This document shows positions 46,744 through 56,945 of a DNA stretch of 64,000 nucleotides, in pieces. The stretch spans positions 2,418,001-2,482,000 of the forward strand of contig NZ_CP114205.1 in assembly GCF_027497495.1 (NCBI RefSeq), read 5' to 3'. Position 1 is the first letter of the stretch. Each line of letters begins with the position of its first letter. The notes beneath the pieces were generated by a model. It was not told the origin of the DNA. It worked only from the letters and a program-made list of their open reading frames with translations, and searched no databases. The stretch is from Streptomyces tubercidicus. GTDB taxonomy: Bacteria; Actinomycetota; Actinomycetes; Streptomycetales; Streptomycetaceae. Made by a program: the position numbers and the translations under genes.

Positions 46744-47535
46744 TCAGTAGGGACGCGGATATCCGTAGCCGTAGGAGGGCGCGGGGGCCTGCGGCTGGAC
46801 ATAGCCGTCACGGTCGAAGAAGGGGCGCGTGGAGGCCCGCATCCACATGCCGACCGGGTCGTATTCGTCGTTCATCGCGACCGTGGAGACCGGCAGACCG
46901 TCCGGCACCGCGCCGATCGACTGCTGGATCATCAACCGCACCGAATCCACCGCCGGTTGGCCGGTGTCATAGAGATCCAGCCCGATCGCCAGATACGGGG
47001 CGCCCAGCGCGGGCTGCACCCAGGCCCGGCGCAGCGACCGCACGGCGGGCGTCCGATGGGCGTTCTGGGCGAGCAGCGCGTAGAACTGCGGGATGTCGAT
47101 GACCGGCTCGGAGATCCGCAGCGGCCCGGCGGGCAGCCGGTCGAGACCGCCGGCGATACGGCGCAGATCCAGCCAGGGGATACCGACACCGCCGCCGGGA
47201 GCATGCGGATTGAGCCACAGGCCCCAGCGGTCGGGGAAGAGCGAGGCGGCGATCTCCGTGCCCGTGACCACCTCGTGGTCGCGGTTCCAGCCGGAGGCGG
47301 CGAGTTCGGGCGCCGAGGTCACACAGGGCGCATAGCCGAGGCCGTCGACCTCCATGTTTCCGTACTGCGCGTCGGGCATACCGGCCCGGCCCTGCCAGAG
47401 CAGCATCCAGACCTGGCTCGCGGCGAGCGCGTGCAGCAGCGCCTCATAGGCGTCGTAACGGCCGGGCGAGACCTGCTGCAGCAGCTGCTCCAGCTGTCCG
47501 GCCGCCGCCGGCCCCTGATGCGCACCCGCGCTCAC
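46744..47535 (-). CDS. SseB-like protein (C-terminal-domain type)
   Basis: A 263-residue protein with SseB-type architecture. The N-terminal half (ALLHALAASQVWMLLWQG) is followed by the SseB C-terminal region (VRSLRRAWVQPALGAPYLAIGLDLYD, then ARASTRPFF). SseB was named in E. coli because excess protein makes cells serine-sensitive; its biochemistry is unknown. A Pro/Tyr/Gly-rich tail (PAPSYGYGYPRPY) ends it. It lies just downstream of a second SseB-like gene with a ~90-bp gap. Confidence 0.82.
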   Translation of the reverse strand: MSAGAHQGPAAAGQLEQLLQQVSPGRYDAYEALLHALAASQVWMLLWQGRAGMPDAQYGNMEVDGLGYAPCVTSAPELAASGWNRDHEVVTGTEIAASLFPDRWGLWLNPHAPGGGVGIPWLDLRRIAGGLDRLPAGPLRISEPVIDIPQFYALLAQNAHRTPAVRSLRRAWVQPALGAPYLAIGLDLYDTGQPAVDSVRLMIQQSIGAVPDGLPVSTVAMNDEYDPVGMWMRASTRPFFDRDGYVQPQAPAPSYGYGYPRPY

Positions 47536-47625
47536 GTGGTCCGTCCCTTCTGTCAGCAGGGCACGTATGGGTGCACCCGTCCGTCATCCAACCAGCTTAG
47601 GGCTTGCCGATGAGCCAGAGCTTCC

Positions 47626-48432
47626 CTAGGAGTGGTCACGGGCGTAGAAGGGCCGCACCCGCCCCAGCATCCAGTCGGCGACCGGGTCGCCCTGGGCGAG
47701 GTCGAGCATGACGAGTTGTACGGGCCAGGGCAGCGGTACCGCGCCGAGCGCACGTCCGAGGGCTGACAGTACCGTCTCGCGGGCGGTGCCGTCGTGCAGT
47801 GCGGTGGCATCCGCCGCGACCTGAACACCGACGAACAGCGCGGGCGTGTCGCCCTCGACGCTTGCCAGGGCACGCCGGGCAGTCAGGACAATTCCGGCGC
47901 CGGAGAACTCCAGCCCGGCCGAAGCCAGGAAGTCCACCGGCTCGTCCTGCCAGTCCGGTTCGAAGAGCCGTACCCGGCCGCCGCTCGGCAGCCCCTCGAA
48001 CTCCGGCTGTCCCTGATGCCGTTCCCGGCACAGTTCGGCCACCGCGGGCGGCGGCAGCGGGACACCGACCGTGCCGTCGGGGTTGACCGCGATGCCGATC
48101 TGCGGCGGCAGCCCGCGGGCGAACTCCCGGGCCGGGGCGACAGTGAAGGACAGATGCGAGCCGACCACCCGCAGGTACTCCTGCTCGGAGCTGTAGACCG
48201 GGACATAGGGCGCGCCGTCCAGCTCGACGGTGGGCAGGTCGAGGCCGCGGGCCCCCGGGCCCGCGCTCTCCGGGCCGCCGCCTTCAGGCAGCGGCACCCA
48301 CAGCCGGCTGCGGCCGAGGACCTCGACGATCCGGCCGCCGGCGCCCGGGTGTCCGACGGACGCGGACAGCACCTCTTCGAGCTCGTTCGCCGGCCATGCC
48401 AGCTGCGGTATCCCCTGCTCCGGAAATGTCAT
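47626..48432 (-). CDS. SseB-family protein
   Basis: A ~268-residue SseB relative. N-terminal domain: GRSRLWVPLP, then the conserved VPVYSSEQEYLRVVG. C-terminal domain: FVGVQVAADATALHDG, and DPVADWMLGRVRPFYARD. Both SseB halves are present. ATG 48432 is chosen as the start; 48468 is an alternative. With the downstream SseB-C gene it forms a co-oriented pair, near but on the opposite strand from the glycine/serine genes. A link to serine metabolism is suggested by location and by the E. coli phenotype, not by any catalytic motif. Confidence 0.85.
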   Translation of the reverse strand: MTFPEQGIPQLAWPANELEEVLSASVGHPGAGGRIVEVLGRSRLWVPLPEGGGPESAGPGARGLDLPTVELDGAPYVPVYSSEQEYLRVVGSHLSFTVAPAREFARGLPPQIGIAVNPDGTVGVPLPPPAVAELCRERHQGQPEFEGLPSGGRVRLFEPDWQDEPVDFLASAGLEFSGAGIVLTARRALASVEGDTPALFVGVQVAADATALHDGTARETVLSALGRALGAVPLPWPVQLVMLDLAQGDPVADWMLGRVRPFYARDHS

Positions 48433-48519
48433 CTGTCCCACCCGTTCCCAACCGCGCCATCTGGCCAAAGACCCTAGACGAGACGGTGCGCGGTGTGGTG
48501 TGCGGGGGCGGGTCCGGGC

Positions 48520-49245
48520 TCAGTGGAAGGTGACGGTCTCCAGCGCGCCCGCCGCCCGCCGGTCGAGCAGCACGGCCGAGCAGAAGCCCTCCGGCAGCCG
48601 GGCCGACTCCGCGTCGCCGACCAGCCGGCCCACCGCCCCGCGGTGCCGTGCGAAGGCGTACCCCGACACTCCGCGTCCCCGTGACTCCTGGCCGGAGAGC
48701 GCCACCTCGGGCGCCACATCGAGCAGCACCAGATGCGCGCCGCGGCCGCCGCGCAGCGCCGAGCGCGCGATCCAGCGGCGCACCCACGCCAGCGTCCCGC
48801 AGTCGTGCACCACCACACTGTCGCCGGAGCGCAGCGCCCGGCCCAGCGCCAGGTAGTGGGCGGCGCGGACCAGCGGGCGGTAGAGCCCGTACGGCAGCCG
48901 GCGCAGCCTGCCGCGCTCCCAGCGCTCCCGCACGTCCTGCGAATCGATGCGGTGCACCGCGCCGCCGCGCCCGTCCAGCGAGGGCACGAGGCGGTGCATC
49001 AGGGTGCTCTTGCCGCTGCCCGGCAGCCCGGAGACCACCACCAGGTCACCGGCCGGAAACCGCAGCTCGGTGGGGCCCGGCGGGCGGCGCTCGCCCCGCA
49101 GGTCGACGACCTCGGCGCGGCGTCCGGGCCGGATGACGGACCGCGGTCTGCGCCCGGTCCGGGACGTGGTGGCGGGCGGCGCCGTCGGCGCGGCGCCCGG
49201 GGGCACGACCCCCCACGTCGCCCCGAATGCCGCTTCGCTGTGCAC
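48520..49245 (-). CDS. P-loop kinase-like ATPase (AAA_33)
   Basis: A 241-residue small-molecule-kinase-like P-loop protein. After an Ala/Pro/Thr-rich N-terminus, Walker A is VVSGLPGSGKSTLMHRL. HRIDSQDVR follows, then the Walker-B-like VVVHDCGT, a LID-type arginine helix (WVRRWIARSALRGG) and VLLDVAPEVAL. The overall look is of the zeta-toxin/gluconate-kinase superfamily. No toxin-antitoxin partner is next door and the substrate is unknown. It is divergent from the glycine riboswitch region. Confidence 0.78.
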   Translation of the reverse strand: MHSEAAFGATWGVVPPGAAPTAPPATTSRTGRRPRSVIRPGRRAEVVDLRGERRPPGPTELRFPAGDLVVVSGLPGSGKSTLMHRLVPSLDGRGGAVHRIDSQDVRERWERGRLRRLPYGLYRPLVRAAHYLALGRALRSGDSVVVHDCGTLAWVRRWIARSALRGGRGAHLVLLDVAPEVALSGQESRGRGVSGYAFARHRGAVGRLVGDAESARLPEGFCSAVLLDRRAAGALETVTFH

Positions 49246-49469
49246 CGTGATCGCCCTCCCCGCCCGTTCGGTCCGGTTCGCGTTCGTCCCCTTACCCGCA
49301 GAGTGTCAAGAAAAGGTAATGCCCATCAAGGCGATTGTCCGATCAGCCCCTGTGAGAGGCGGGGCGGCGGCAGGGGCTCCTTTATCCGGCGTTCCCGTGT
49401 AATGATGTGGCCGCCACGTGCACATCACAGCTCACCTGTGCACCGCCAACTGCATACCGGCCGCTTGTA

Positions 49470-49680
49470 GCCCGCGCGGGAGAGTCCCCGGCCGCCATGG
49501 CGGGGCGCCGAAGGAGCAAGTCCTCCCTTGAATCTCTCAGGCCCCTATACCGCACGGGCGAGGCAGATCTGAAAAGCGAGTCGCTGCCCGGTTGCCGGGG
49601 CGGCTCCACCCAAGGTGCAAACCGGGTCCGTTCGCGGGATACCGGTGAACCTCTCAGGTTCCGATGACAGATGGGGAGAA
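49470..49680 (+). ncRNA. Tandem glycine riboswitch
   Basis: Two gcvT-type glycine aptamers in series. The first has CGGGAGAGTCC, then GCCGAAGGAGCAA, and closes at CTCTCAGGC. The second reuses CACCCAAGGTGCAAACC and closes at CCTCTCAGGTTCCGATGACAG. The conserved CTCTCAGG block appears twice about 120 bp apart. Tandem aptamers raise expression of glycine-cleavage genes when glycine is high. It ends about 35 bp before the gcvT start. The second aptamer has GGCTCCACCCAAGG where the usual CGCCGAAGG is expected, a variant or degenerate arm. Confidence 0.92.
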
Positions 49681-49713
49681 CGTCTTGTCACCCTTGCCTG
49701 GGAGCCCAGAACC

Positions 49714-50841
49714 ATGACAGATGCCCCCCGCCGCACGGCGCTGGATGCCACGCATCGCGCGCTCGGCGCGACCATGACCGACTTCGCCGGCTGGGACATG
49801 CCGCTGCGCTACAGCAGCGAGCGTGAGGAACATGTCGCCGTCCGTACCCGCGCCGGCCTCTTCGACCTCTCCCACATGGGCGAGATCACCGTCACCGGGC
49901 CGCAGGCCGCCGACCTCCTCGACTACGCGCTGGTCGGGAACATCGGCGGCGTCAAGACGGGCCGGGCCCGCTACACCATGATCTGCGAGGCCGGCGGCGG
50001 CATCCTCGACGACCTGATCGTCTACCGCCTCGCCGAACAGGAGTACATGGTCGTCGCCAACGCCTCCAACGCCCAGGTGGTGCTGGACGCGCTGAGCGCG
50101 CGAGCGGGCGGTTTCGACGCCGCGATCCGTGACGACCGGGACGGCTACGCGCTGCTCGCGGTGCAGGGCCCGGAGTCCCCCGGCATCCTCAAGAAGCTGA
50201 CGGACGCCGATCTGGACGGGCTGAAGTACTACGCCGGGCTGCCCGGCACGGTCGCCGGGGTGCAGGCGCTGATCGCCCGTACGGGATACACCGGTGAGGA
50301 CGGCTTCGAGCTGTTCGTCCGGCCGTCGGACGCGGTCGCCCTCTGGGAGGCGCTGACCGAGGCGGGCCGGGACAGCGGTCTGGTGCCCTGCGGGCTGTCC
50401 TGCCGGGACACCCTGCGCCTGGAGGCGGGCATGCCGCTGTACGGGCACGAGCTGACCACCGCGACCACACCGTTCGACGCGGGCCTGGGCCGGGTCGTGA
50501 AGTTCGAGAAGACCTCCAACGGCGGGGACTTCGTGGGCCGGGAGGCGCTGGCCGCGGCCGCCGAGCGCGCCGAGACCACCCCGCCGCGCAAGCTGGTCGG
50601 CCTGATCGCCCAGGGCCGCCGGGTGCCGCGGGCCGGATACCCGGTCGTCACGGCCGACGGCACGGTCATCGGCGAGGTCACCTCCGGTGCCCCGTCCCCC
50701 ACGCTCGGCAAGCCGGTCGCCATCGCCTACGTCGACGCGGCGCACGCCACGCCGGGCACCGAGGGTGTCTGTGTGGACATCCGTGGAAGTCATGAGCCGT
50801 ACGAGGTCACCGCGCTGCCGTTCTACAAGCGGCAGAAGTAG
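49714..50841 (+). CDS. gcvT: Glycine cleavage system T-protein (aminomethyltransferase)
   Basis: A 375-residue T-protein, which moves the aminomethyl carbon of glycine from the H-protein lipoyl arm to tetrahydrofolate. The start region ALDATHRALGATMTDFAGWDMPLRY and the DLSHMGEI, CGLSCRDTLRLEAGMPLYGHEL and GEVTSGAPSPTLGKPVA stretches are canonical. ATG 49714 is chosen; the open frame upstream lies in the riboswitch. It starts the operon continued by gcvH and glyA. No gcvP is present in the window, so P-protein must come from elsewhere. Confidence 0.97.
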   Translation: MTDAPRRTALDATHRALGATMTDFAGWDMPLRYSSEREEHVAVRTRAGLFDLSHMGEITVTGPQAADLLDYALVGNIGGVKTGRARYTMICEAGGGILDDLIVYRLAEQEYMVVANASNAQVVLDALSARAGGFDAAIRDDRDGYALLAVQGPESPGILKKLTDADLDGLKYYAGLPGTVAGVQALIARTGYTGEDGFELFVRPSDAVALWEALTEAGRDSGLVPCGLSCRDTLRLEAGMPLYGHELTTATTPFDAGLGRVVKFEKTSNGGDFVGREALAAAAERAETTPPRKLVGLIAQGRRVPRAGYPVVTADGTVIGEVTSGAPSPTLGKPVAIAYVDAAHATPGTEGVCVDIRGSHEPYEVTALPFYKRQK

Positions 50842-50996
50842 CGGTTCCCCCTCTGCGGCCCGGCGGTGGCGGCGCGCACCCGCGCGTCCCACCGGCACCC
50901 GTCCCCCGGACGCCGTCCGGGTGGGGGTCCCCCCAGCGGTAACCGGGGGAGTGCCCCCCTTCACGATCACACCCTCGCGTACAGGAGAATCGAGCC

Positions 50997-51374
50997 ATGA
51001 GCAACCCCCAGCAGCTGCGCTACAGCAAGGAGCACGAGTGGCTGTCGGGCGCCGAGGACGGCGTCTCGACGGTCGGCATCACCGAGCACGCGGCCAACGC
51101 GCTCGGCGATGTCGTCTACGTCCAGCTCCCGGAGGTGGGCTCCACGGTCGCGGCGGGCGAGACCTGCGGTGAGCTGGAGTCGACCAAGTCGGTCAGCGAT
51201 CTCTACTCGCCGGTCGACGGTGAGATCGCCGAGATCAACGAGGATGTCGTCAACGACCCCTCGCTGGTGAACACCGCCCCGTTCGAGGGTGGTTGGCTGT
51301 TCAAGGTGAAGATCAGCGGCGAGCCGGGCGAACTGCTCTCGGCCGACGAGTACGCCGCCTTCATCCAGAGCTGA
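50997..51374 (+). CDS. gcvH: Glycine cleavage system H-protein
   Basis: A 125-residue lipoyl carrier. The lipoylation lysine is in [13 protein letters not shown], with the preceding GETCGE. N-terminal [10 protein letters not shown] and C-terminal [10 protein letters not shown] are typical. It follows gcvT by 155 bp, with a GC-rich stretch between them. A clear AGGAG lies just before its ATG. Confidence 0.97.
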   Translation: MSNPQQLRYSKEHEWLSGAEDGVSTVGITEHAANALGDVVYVQLPEVGSTVAAGETCGELESTKSVSDLYSPVDGEIAEINEDVVNDPSLVNTAPFEGGWLFKVKISGEPGELLSADEYAAFIQS

Positions 51375-51468
51375 GCCCGGCTCGTCCCGACCCGCCACCG
51401 CCCGCGCGAAGCCTCCCCGGACTCCGTCCAGGGCCCCCGTCGCGCCCCTGACTCCCCCAGGAAGACTC

Positions 51469-52728
51469 ATGTCGCTTCTCAACAGCTCCCTCCATGAGCT
51501 CGACCCCGACGTCGCCGCCGCCGTCGACGCCGAACTCCACCGCCAGCAGTCCACCCTCGAAATGATCGCGTCGGAGAACTTCGCCCCGCTCGCCGTCATG
51601 GAGGCGCAGGGCTCCGTCCTCACCAACAAGTACGCCGAGGGCTACCCCGGCCGCCGCTACTACGGCGGCTGTGAGCACGTCGATGTCGTCGAGCAGATCG
51701 CCATCGACCGCATCAAGGCGCTCTTCGGTGCCGAGGCCGCCAACGTGCAGCCGCACTCCGGCGCCCAGGCCAACGCCGCGGCCATGTTCGCGCTGATCAA
51801 GCCGGGCGACACCATCCTGGGTCTCAACCTCGCGCACGGCGGGCACCTGACCCACGGCATGAAGATCAACTTCAGTGGCAAGCTCTACAACGTGGTGCCC
51901 TACCACGTCGACGAGAAGACCAACCTCGTCGACATGGAGGAGGTCGAGCGCCTCGCCAAGGAGCACCGTCCCAAGCTGATCGTGGCGGGCTGGTCGGCCT
52001 ACCCGCGCCAGCTGGACTTCGCCGCCTTCCGCCGGATCGCGGACGAGGTCGGCGCGTACCTGATGGTCGACATGGCGCACTTCGCCGGTCTGGTGGCGGC
52101 GGGCCTGCACCCCTCCCCCGTACCGCACGCCCATGTGGTCACCACCACTACGCACAAGACCCTCGGCGGCCCCCGCGGCGGTGTGATCCTCTCCACCCAG
52201 GAGCTCGCCAAGAAGATCAACTCCGCGGTCTTCCCCGGCCAGCAGGGCGGTCCGCTGGAGCACGTCATCGCCGCCAAGGCCGTCTCCTTCAAGGTCGCCG
52301 CCTCCGACGACTTCAAGGAGCGCCAGCAGCGCACCCTGGAGGGCGCCCGCATCCTGGCCGAGCGCCTGGTGCAGGACGACGTCCGACAGCACGGCGTCTC
52401 CGTGCTGTCCGGCGGCACCGATGTCCACCTCGTCCTGGTCGACCTGCGCGACTCCGAGCTGGACGGCCAGCAGGCCGAGGACCGCCTCGACGAGGTCGGC
52501 ATCACCGTCAACCGCAACGCCATCCCGAACGACCCCCGCCCGCCGATGGTCACCTCCGGCCTGCGCATCGGCACCCCGGCCCTGGCCACCCGCGGCTTCC
52601 AGGCCGAGGACTTCCGCGAGGTCGCCGACATCATCGCCGAGGCCCTCAAGCCCAGCTACGACGCCGACGCCCTCAAGGCCCGGGTCGCCGCGCTCGCGGG
52701 CAAGTTCCCCCTCTACCCGTCGCTGTGA
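51469..52728 (+). CDS. glyA: Serine hydroxymethyltransferase
   Basis: A 419-residue SHMT that interconverts glycine and serine with the one-carbon folate pool. PLP lysine in [20 protein letters not shown] near the N-terminus, and [15 protein letters not shown] are all clear. It lies 94 bp after gcvH on the same strand with AGGAAGA upstream, so one riboswitch-controlled transcript could carry gcvT, gcvH and glyA. The gcv genes supply methylene-THF and GlyA uses it to make serine, which SdaA then deaminates. Confidence 0.98.
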   Translation: MSLLNSSLHELDPDVAAAVDAELHRQQSTLEMIASENFAPLAVMEAQGSVLTNKYAEGYPGRRYYGGCEHVDVVEQIAIDRIKALFGAEAANVQPHSGAQANAAAMFALIKPGDTILGLNLAHGGHLTHGMKINFSGKLYNVVPYHVDEKTNLVDMEEVERLAKEHRPKLIVAGWSAYPRQLDFAAFRRIADEVGAYLMVDMAHFAGLVAAGLHPSPVPHAHVVTTTTHKTLGGPRGGVILSTQELAKKINSAVFPGQQGGPLEHVIAAKAVSFKVAASDDFKERQQRTLEGARILAERLVQDDVRQHGVSVLSGGTDVHLVLVDLRDSELDGQQAEDRLDEVGITVNRNAIPNDPRPPMVTSGLRIGTPALATRGFQAEDFREVADIIAEALKPSYDADALKARVAALAGKFPLYPSL

Positions 52729-52789
52729 CGCGTCTCATGCGGTGACCTTCCCGACCGTCCGCGCAGGGCGGTCAGGGACTGAACGGGCC

Positions 52790-52820
52790 GTGAGCCCGGG
52801 GCCGTTGGCCCCGGGCTCAC
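52790..52820 (+). terminator. Terminator after glyA
   Basis: A perfect 14-bp GC-rich inverted repeat (52790-52803 and 52807-52820) with a 3-nt loop, about 60 bp past the glyA stop. It separates glyA from the permease gene. Confidence 0.85.
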
Positions 52821-52965
52821 GCTCTGCGGGGGCCGCCGCGCGCCGGTGATCCCGTTGCGCCGTGGCATTCCCGTCATTCGGCCGAAATAAGGTGTCCGCG
52901 GCACAGTCAACGGCCCTTCGGCAGCGAGGGGGCATGCGGCACCACCAGGACGGACGACACTTTTC

Positions 52966-54660
52966 ATGGACATGAGCGCCGGCGAGCGCAAGGGGCTCAG
53001 CCTCTTCGCCCTCATCATGATCGGCATAGGTTCGATCTTCGGCTCCGGATGGCTCTTCGGAGCCGGCTCTGCCGCCCAGGTGGCGGGCCCCGCGGCAATC
53101 GTCGCCTGGGTGATCGGCGTCGTCTTCATCGGCATGATCGCGATGTCGTACGCCGAGGTCGGCTCGGCCTATCCGATCCCCGGCGGGATGGCCCGCTACG
53201 GGCACCTCTCGCACGGCCCGGTCCTCGGCTTCCTCACCGGCTGGGCGGTGTGGATCGCGACCGCCTCGCTGATCCCGATCGAGTCGATCGCGGCCACCCA
53301 GTACATGACGTCCTGGAGCTTCGACTGGGCGAAGGGCCTGGTCGATCCGGCCACCCACCAGCTGACCGTCTCCGGCACGGCGGTGGCGCTGCTGCTGACC
53401 CTCGCGCTCTGGCTGACCTGCTTCTGGTCGGTGCAGCTGCTGGCCCGCGCCAACACCGTGCTCACCCTGGTCAAGTTCGCCATCCCGGTGCTGGCGGTGC
53501 TCGCGCTGATCGGGTCCGGCTTCCACACCTCGAACTTCACCGCGCACGGCGGCTTCGCCCCGTACGGCTGGCCGGCCGTGCTCACCGCCGTCACCACCTG
53601 CGGTGTGGTCTTCGCCTTCAACGGGTTCCAGGCCGTGGTCAACCTCGGCGGGGCCGCGAAGAACCCGGGCCGGGCCATCCCGCTCGCCCTGGCCGGCGCG
53701 CTCGCCCTGGGTCTGGTGATCTACCTGGCACTGCAGGTCGCCTACCTCGGCGCGGTGCCGCCGGAGCTGCTGGAGCGGTCCGGCGGCTGGCAGGGCGTGA
53801 ACCTCAACTCGCCGTTCGCCGACCTCGCCGGGCTGCTGATGCTGCACTGGGTGGTCACCATGCTGCAGTTCGGCGCGTTCATCTCGCCGGCCGGGTCCAA
53901 CATCGCCAATGTCGCCTCGGCCGCCTACATGGTCACCAACCTCGCCGAGACCCGGTTCTTCCCCCGGAAGCTGGCGGCCGTGCACCCCCGCTACGGCACC
54001 GCCCGCCCCGCGATGTGGCTCAACCTCGGCTTCTCCGTCCTGCTGCTGCTCACCGTCGGCCGCAGCTGGCAGGCGCTGGCCGGTGTGGTCTCGGCGGCCA
54101 TGGTCATCTCGTATCTGATCGGCCCGGTCGCGGTGGGCGTGCTGCGGCGGACCCGCCCTGACCTGCCCCGGCCCTTCCGGCTGCCGGCCGCCGGGGTGCT
54201 GTGCCCGGTCACCTTCGCCTTCGCCGCCTGCGCGCTGTACTGGTCGAAGTGGCCGGAGACCGGCAAGATCACCGTGCTGACGCTGGTGTCCGCGCCGATC
54301 GCGGCGCTGGTGCTGTGGCGCCGGGGCGAGATCGCCAAGGGCGGCGAGGCGTCCGGCAAGGGCGGGCGGGCAGCGGGCCTGCTGCGGCAGTTCGCCCCCG
54401 CCTGGTGGATGATCGCCTTCCTGGTGTGGACGGCCACGGTGTCCGCGCTGGGCGGCCGGGAGTTCGGCGGCCGGGGTCTGCTCCCCGGCGAGCTGGGCAC
54501 CGCTGTGATCGCGGTCACCGCCCCGCTCTTCTACTTCTGGGCCGTGCGCTCCGGAGTCAGGGCCCACGAACGGGGCCTGACCGGCTCCCCGTCCCCCGAC
54601 GAAACCACCCCGGCACCCACTGTTACCTCCGACGACGGACACCGGATGGTTTCCGTCTGA
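52966..54660 (+). CDS. APC-superfamily amino-acid permease
   Basis: A 564-residue amino-acid/polyamine/organocation transporter with about 12-13 helices. Helix 1 carries [16 protein letters not shown], the unwound substrate-binding motif. Other landmarks are [21 protein letters not shown] and [21 protein letters not shown]. It ends in a hydrophilic tail. Relatives are aspartate:proton symporters. Lying between glyA and sdaA on the same strand, it may import serine, glycine or a related amino acid, which is inference. The ribosome-binding site is weak. Confidence 0.9.
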   Translation: MDMSAGERKGLSLFALIMIGIGSIFGSGWLFGAGSAAQVAGPAAIVAWVIGVVFIGMIAMSYAEVGSAYPIPGGMARYGHLSHGPVLGFLTGWAVWIATASLIPIESIAATQYMTSWSFDWAKGLVDPATHQLTVSGTAVALLLTLALWLTCFWSVQLLARANTVLTLVKFAIPVLAVLALIGSGFHTSNFTAHGGFAPYGWPAVLTAVTTCGVVFAFNGFQAVVNLGGAAKNPGRAIPLALAGALALGLVIYLALQVAYLGAVPPELLERSGGWQGVNLNSPFADLAGLLMLHWVVTMLQFGAFISPAGSNIANVASAAYMVTNLAETRFFPRKLAAVHPRYGTARPAMWLNLGFSVLLLLTVGRSWQALAGVVSAAMVISYLIGPVAVGVLRRTRPDLPRPFRLPAAGVLCPVTFAFAACALYWSKWPETGKITVLTLVSAPIAALVLWRRGEIAKGGEASGKGGRAAGLLRQFAPAWWMIAFLVWTATVSALGGREFGGRGLLPGELGTAVIAVTAPLFYFWAVRSGVRAHERGLTGSPSPDETTPAPTVTSDDGHRMVSV

Positions 54661-54763
54661 CGGCACCGCGCCGGGTCCGCGTTACGCTCGAAAACCGGCG
54701 CAGAATCTCCCCTCACCCCCCAGCTCCACCGTCCACCACGAGCAGACAAGGGAGTCCGCCCCC

Positions 54764-56149
54764 GTGGCCATCTCCGTCTTCGATCTCTTCTCCATCGGCA
54801 TCGGTCCCTCCAGCTCCCACACCGTCGGCCCGATGCGCGCCGCCCGGATGTTCGTCGGACGCCTCAAGAAGGACGGTCTGCTCTCCGGGACGGTCCGCGT
54901 CCGCGCCGAACTCTTCGGCTCGCTCGGCGCCACCGGCCACGGCCACGGCACCCCCAAGGCCGTCCTCCTCGGCCTCGAAGGCCACTCGCCCCGCACCGTC
55001 GACGTGGAATCCGCCGACGGCGAGGTCGAGCGCATCCGCACCACCAAGCGGCTGCGGCTGCTGGGCGCCGAAATAGGCAGCGCCCACGAGATCGACTTCG
55101 ACGAGGCGAACGAGCTGGTCCTGCACCGCCGCCGCGCGCTGCCTTACCACGCGAACGGCATGACGCTCTTCGCCTACGACGCGGCCGGCACCCCGCTGCT
55201 GGAGAAGACGTACTACTCGGTGGGCGGCGGCTTCGTCGTCGACGAGGACGCCGTCGCCGGCGAGAACCCGATCGTGCCCGACGACACCGTCCTGACCCAC
55301 CCCTTCCGCACCGGCGACGAGCTGCTGCGGCTGGCCCGGGACACCGGCCTGTCGATCTCCGCCCTCATGCTGGAGAACGAGAAGGCCTGGCGCACCGAGG
55401 ACGAGATCCGCACCGGGCTGCTGGAGATCTGGCAGGTCATGCAGGCCTGTGTGAGCCGCGGGATGACCCGTGAGGGCATCCTGCCCGGCGGCCTCAAGGT
55501 CCGCCGCCGGGCCGCGAACTCCGCCCGCGCACTGCGCTCCGAGGGCGATGCGGCCGCCCGCGCCATGGAGTGGACCACGCTCTACGCGATGTCCGTGAAC
55601 GAGGAGAACGCGGCCGGCGGCCGGGTGGTGACCGCCCCCACCAACGGCGCGGCCGGCATCATCCCCGCCGTCCTGCACTACTACATCAACTTCGTGCCCG
55701 GCGCCGACGAGGACGGCGTGGTCCGCTTCCTGCTCGCGGCCGGCGCCATCGGCATGCTCTTCAAGGAGAACGCCTCCATCTCCGGCGCCGAGGTCGGCTG
55801 CCAGGGCGAGGTCGGCTCGGCCTGCTCCATGGCCGCCGGCGGCCTCGCCGAGGTCCTGGGCGGCTCCCCCGAACAGGTCGAGAACGCCGCCGAGATCGGC
55901 ATGGAACACAACCTCGGCCTGACCTGCGACCCGGTCGGCGGCCTCGTCCAGATCCCCTGCATCGAACGCAACGGCATGGCCGCCGTCAAGGCCGTCACCG
56001 CCGCCCGCATGGCCCTCCGCGGCGACGGCCGCCACCACGTCTCCCTCGACAAGGTCATCAAGACCATGAAGGACACCGGCGCCGACATGAGCGTCAAGTA
56101 CAAGGAGACGGCGCGGGGCGGGCTGGCGGTCAACATCATCGAGTGCTGA
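54764..56149 (+). CDS. sdaA: L-serine ammonia-lyase (iron-sulfur type)
   Basis: A 461-residue single-chain L-serine dehydratase that converts serine to pyruvate and ammonia. The beta-domain opens [17 protein letters not shown]. The alpha-domain holds the cluster cysteines in [27 protein letters not shown]. Full length. The GTG start has AAGGGAG upstream. It follows the permease by ~100 bp and ends in a strong hairpin. With gcvT/H and glyA it makes a route from glycine to pyruvate. Confidence 0.96.
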   Translation: MAISVFDLFSIGIGPSSSHTVGPMRAARMFVGRLKKDGLLSGTVRVRAELFGSLGATGHGHGTPKAVLLGLEGHSPRTVDVESADGEVERIRTTKRLRLLGAEIGSAHEIDFDEANELVLHRRRALPYHANGMTLFAYDAAGTPLLEKTYYSVGGGFVVDEDAVAGENPIVPDDTVLTHPFRTGDELLRLARDTGLSISALMLENEKAWRTEDEIRTGLLEIWQVMQACVSRGMTREGILPGGLKVRRRAANSARALRSEGDAAARAMEWTTLYAMSVNEENAAGGRVVTAPTNGAAGIIPAVLHYYINFVPGADEDGVVRFLLAAGAIGMLFKENASISGAEVGCQGEVGSACSMAAGGLAEVLGGSPEQVENAAEIGMEHNLGLTCDPVGGLVQIPCIERNGMAAVKAVTAARMALRGDGRHHVSLDKVIKTMKDTGADMSVKYKETARGGLAVNIIEC

Positions 56150-56185
56150 GCCCGAGGCTGAAAGCTGACGGCTGCGCAGGACCGT

Positions 56186-56222
56186 GACGAAAGGTAGGGC
56201 CCATCGGGTCCTACCTTTCGTC
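56186..56222 (+). terminator. Terminator after sdaA
   Basis: A 17-bp stem (56186-56202 and 56206-56222) with one wobble pair and a 3-nt loop, 36 bp past the sdaA stop. It may also act on transcripts coming from the hypothetical gene on the other strand. Confidence 0.85.
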
Positions 56223-56394
56223 GTCCCTGTCCGCCCGCCAGAGGCCCGCCACTGACTGGGCGTAGGCGATGCGGTGGTCGAGGTGTTTGCCGTGGACGCG
56301 GTAGCGGGGCTCTCCAGGACCGCTCGCGGAGGCCGGTGCGGCGGTTGGCGGCGGCCCGTCAGGGGGCGCGCTCGCGGTGGTGGGGCCGGATGGG

Positions 56395-56748
56395 CTATCT
56401 GCCGATCTCCCAGGCGAAAGGCGGGAGTTCGCGGGCGCGGGAGTAGATGTCCAGGGCCTGGGGTGCGGGGACGAAGGGGTGGACTCGGGCGCCTTCGAGG
56501 CCGGCCAGTAGGCGGGCGCAGTGGTGGATGCAGCCGGCGGATTCACGGCCGTGACGGTCGATGATGGTGGCCGCGTCCTGTGGTCCCTCGCAGGGGGTGG
56601 GGTCCTTGGCTGCGGCGGCCGGGCAGCGGATGGAGGGCGTGGAGTTCGCGCCGGGGACGTGAGGCGCAGGGTTCGTGCCAGGGACGTGGGGCGCGGGGTT
56701 CGCGTCAGCGGGGCGGCGGGGCGGTGGGGTGTTGAGTGGCTGGTTCAT
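56395..56748 (-). CDS. Hypothetical protein with Pro-rich repeats
   Basis: A 117-residue protein, start ATG 56748 after CAGGGGGAC. The first half is Pro/Asn-rich and contains a repeated NPAPHVPG unit. The second half looks folded: ATIIDRHGRESAGCIHHCARLLAGLEGARV, then ALDIYSRARELPPFAWEIG. Three cysteines, two in IHHCARLL-like spacing, are present. I recognise no named family. It resembles small streptomycete-specific proteins. Frame-shifted coding-like sequence continues past its stop (56211-56394). Confidence 0.6.
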   Translation of the reverse strand: MNQPLNTPPPRRPADANPAPHVPGTNPAPHVPGANSTPSIRCPAAAAKDPTPCEGPQDAATIIDRHGRESAGCIHHCARLLAGLEGARVHPFVPAPQALDIYSRARELPPFAWEIGR

Positions 56749-56945
56749 CGTGCGGTCCCCCTGATGGTGCGGTGGTGCGTGCGGTGAGTGGCGCCGTGGG
56801 CGGGTCGCTCCGTCGTCCCGGCGCCCAGGGATGTGCTGCTCGGCGTGGGGCACGTCCATGCCGCCTTGGGGAAGACCTGGTCGGATCGTCAGCTAGTCAT
56901 GGGAATGGGTGCGGATAGGTGCGGCAGGAGCGCGTGCGGGCCCGG

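Noticed and set aside
46594..47613. Plus-strand 339-codon frame over the SseB-C gene
   Set aside because: It is antisense to a recognisable SseB-type protein and carries no domain.
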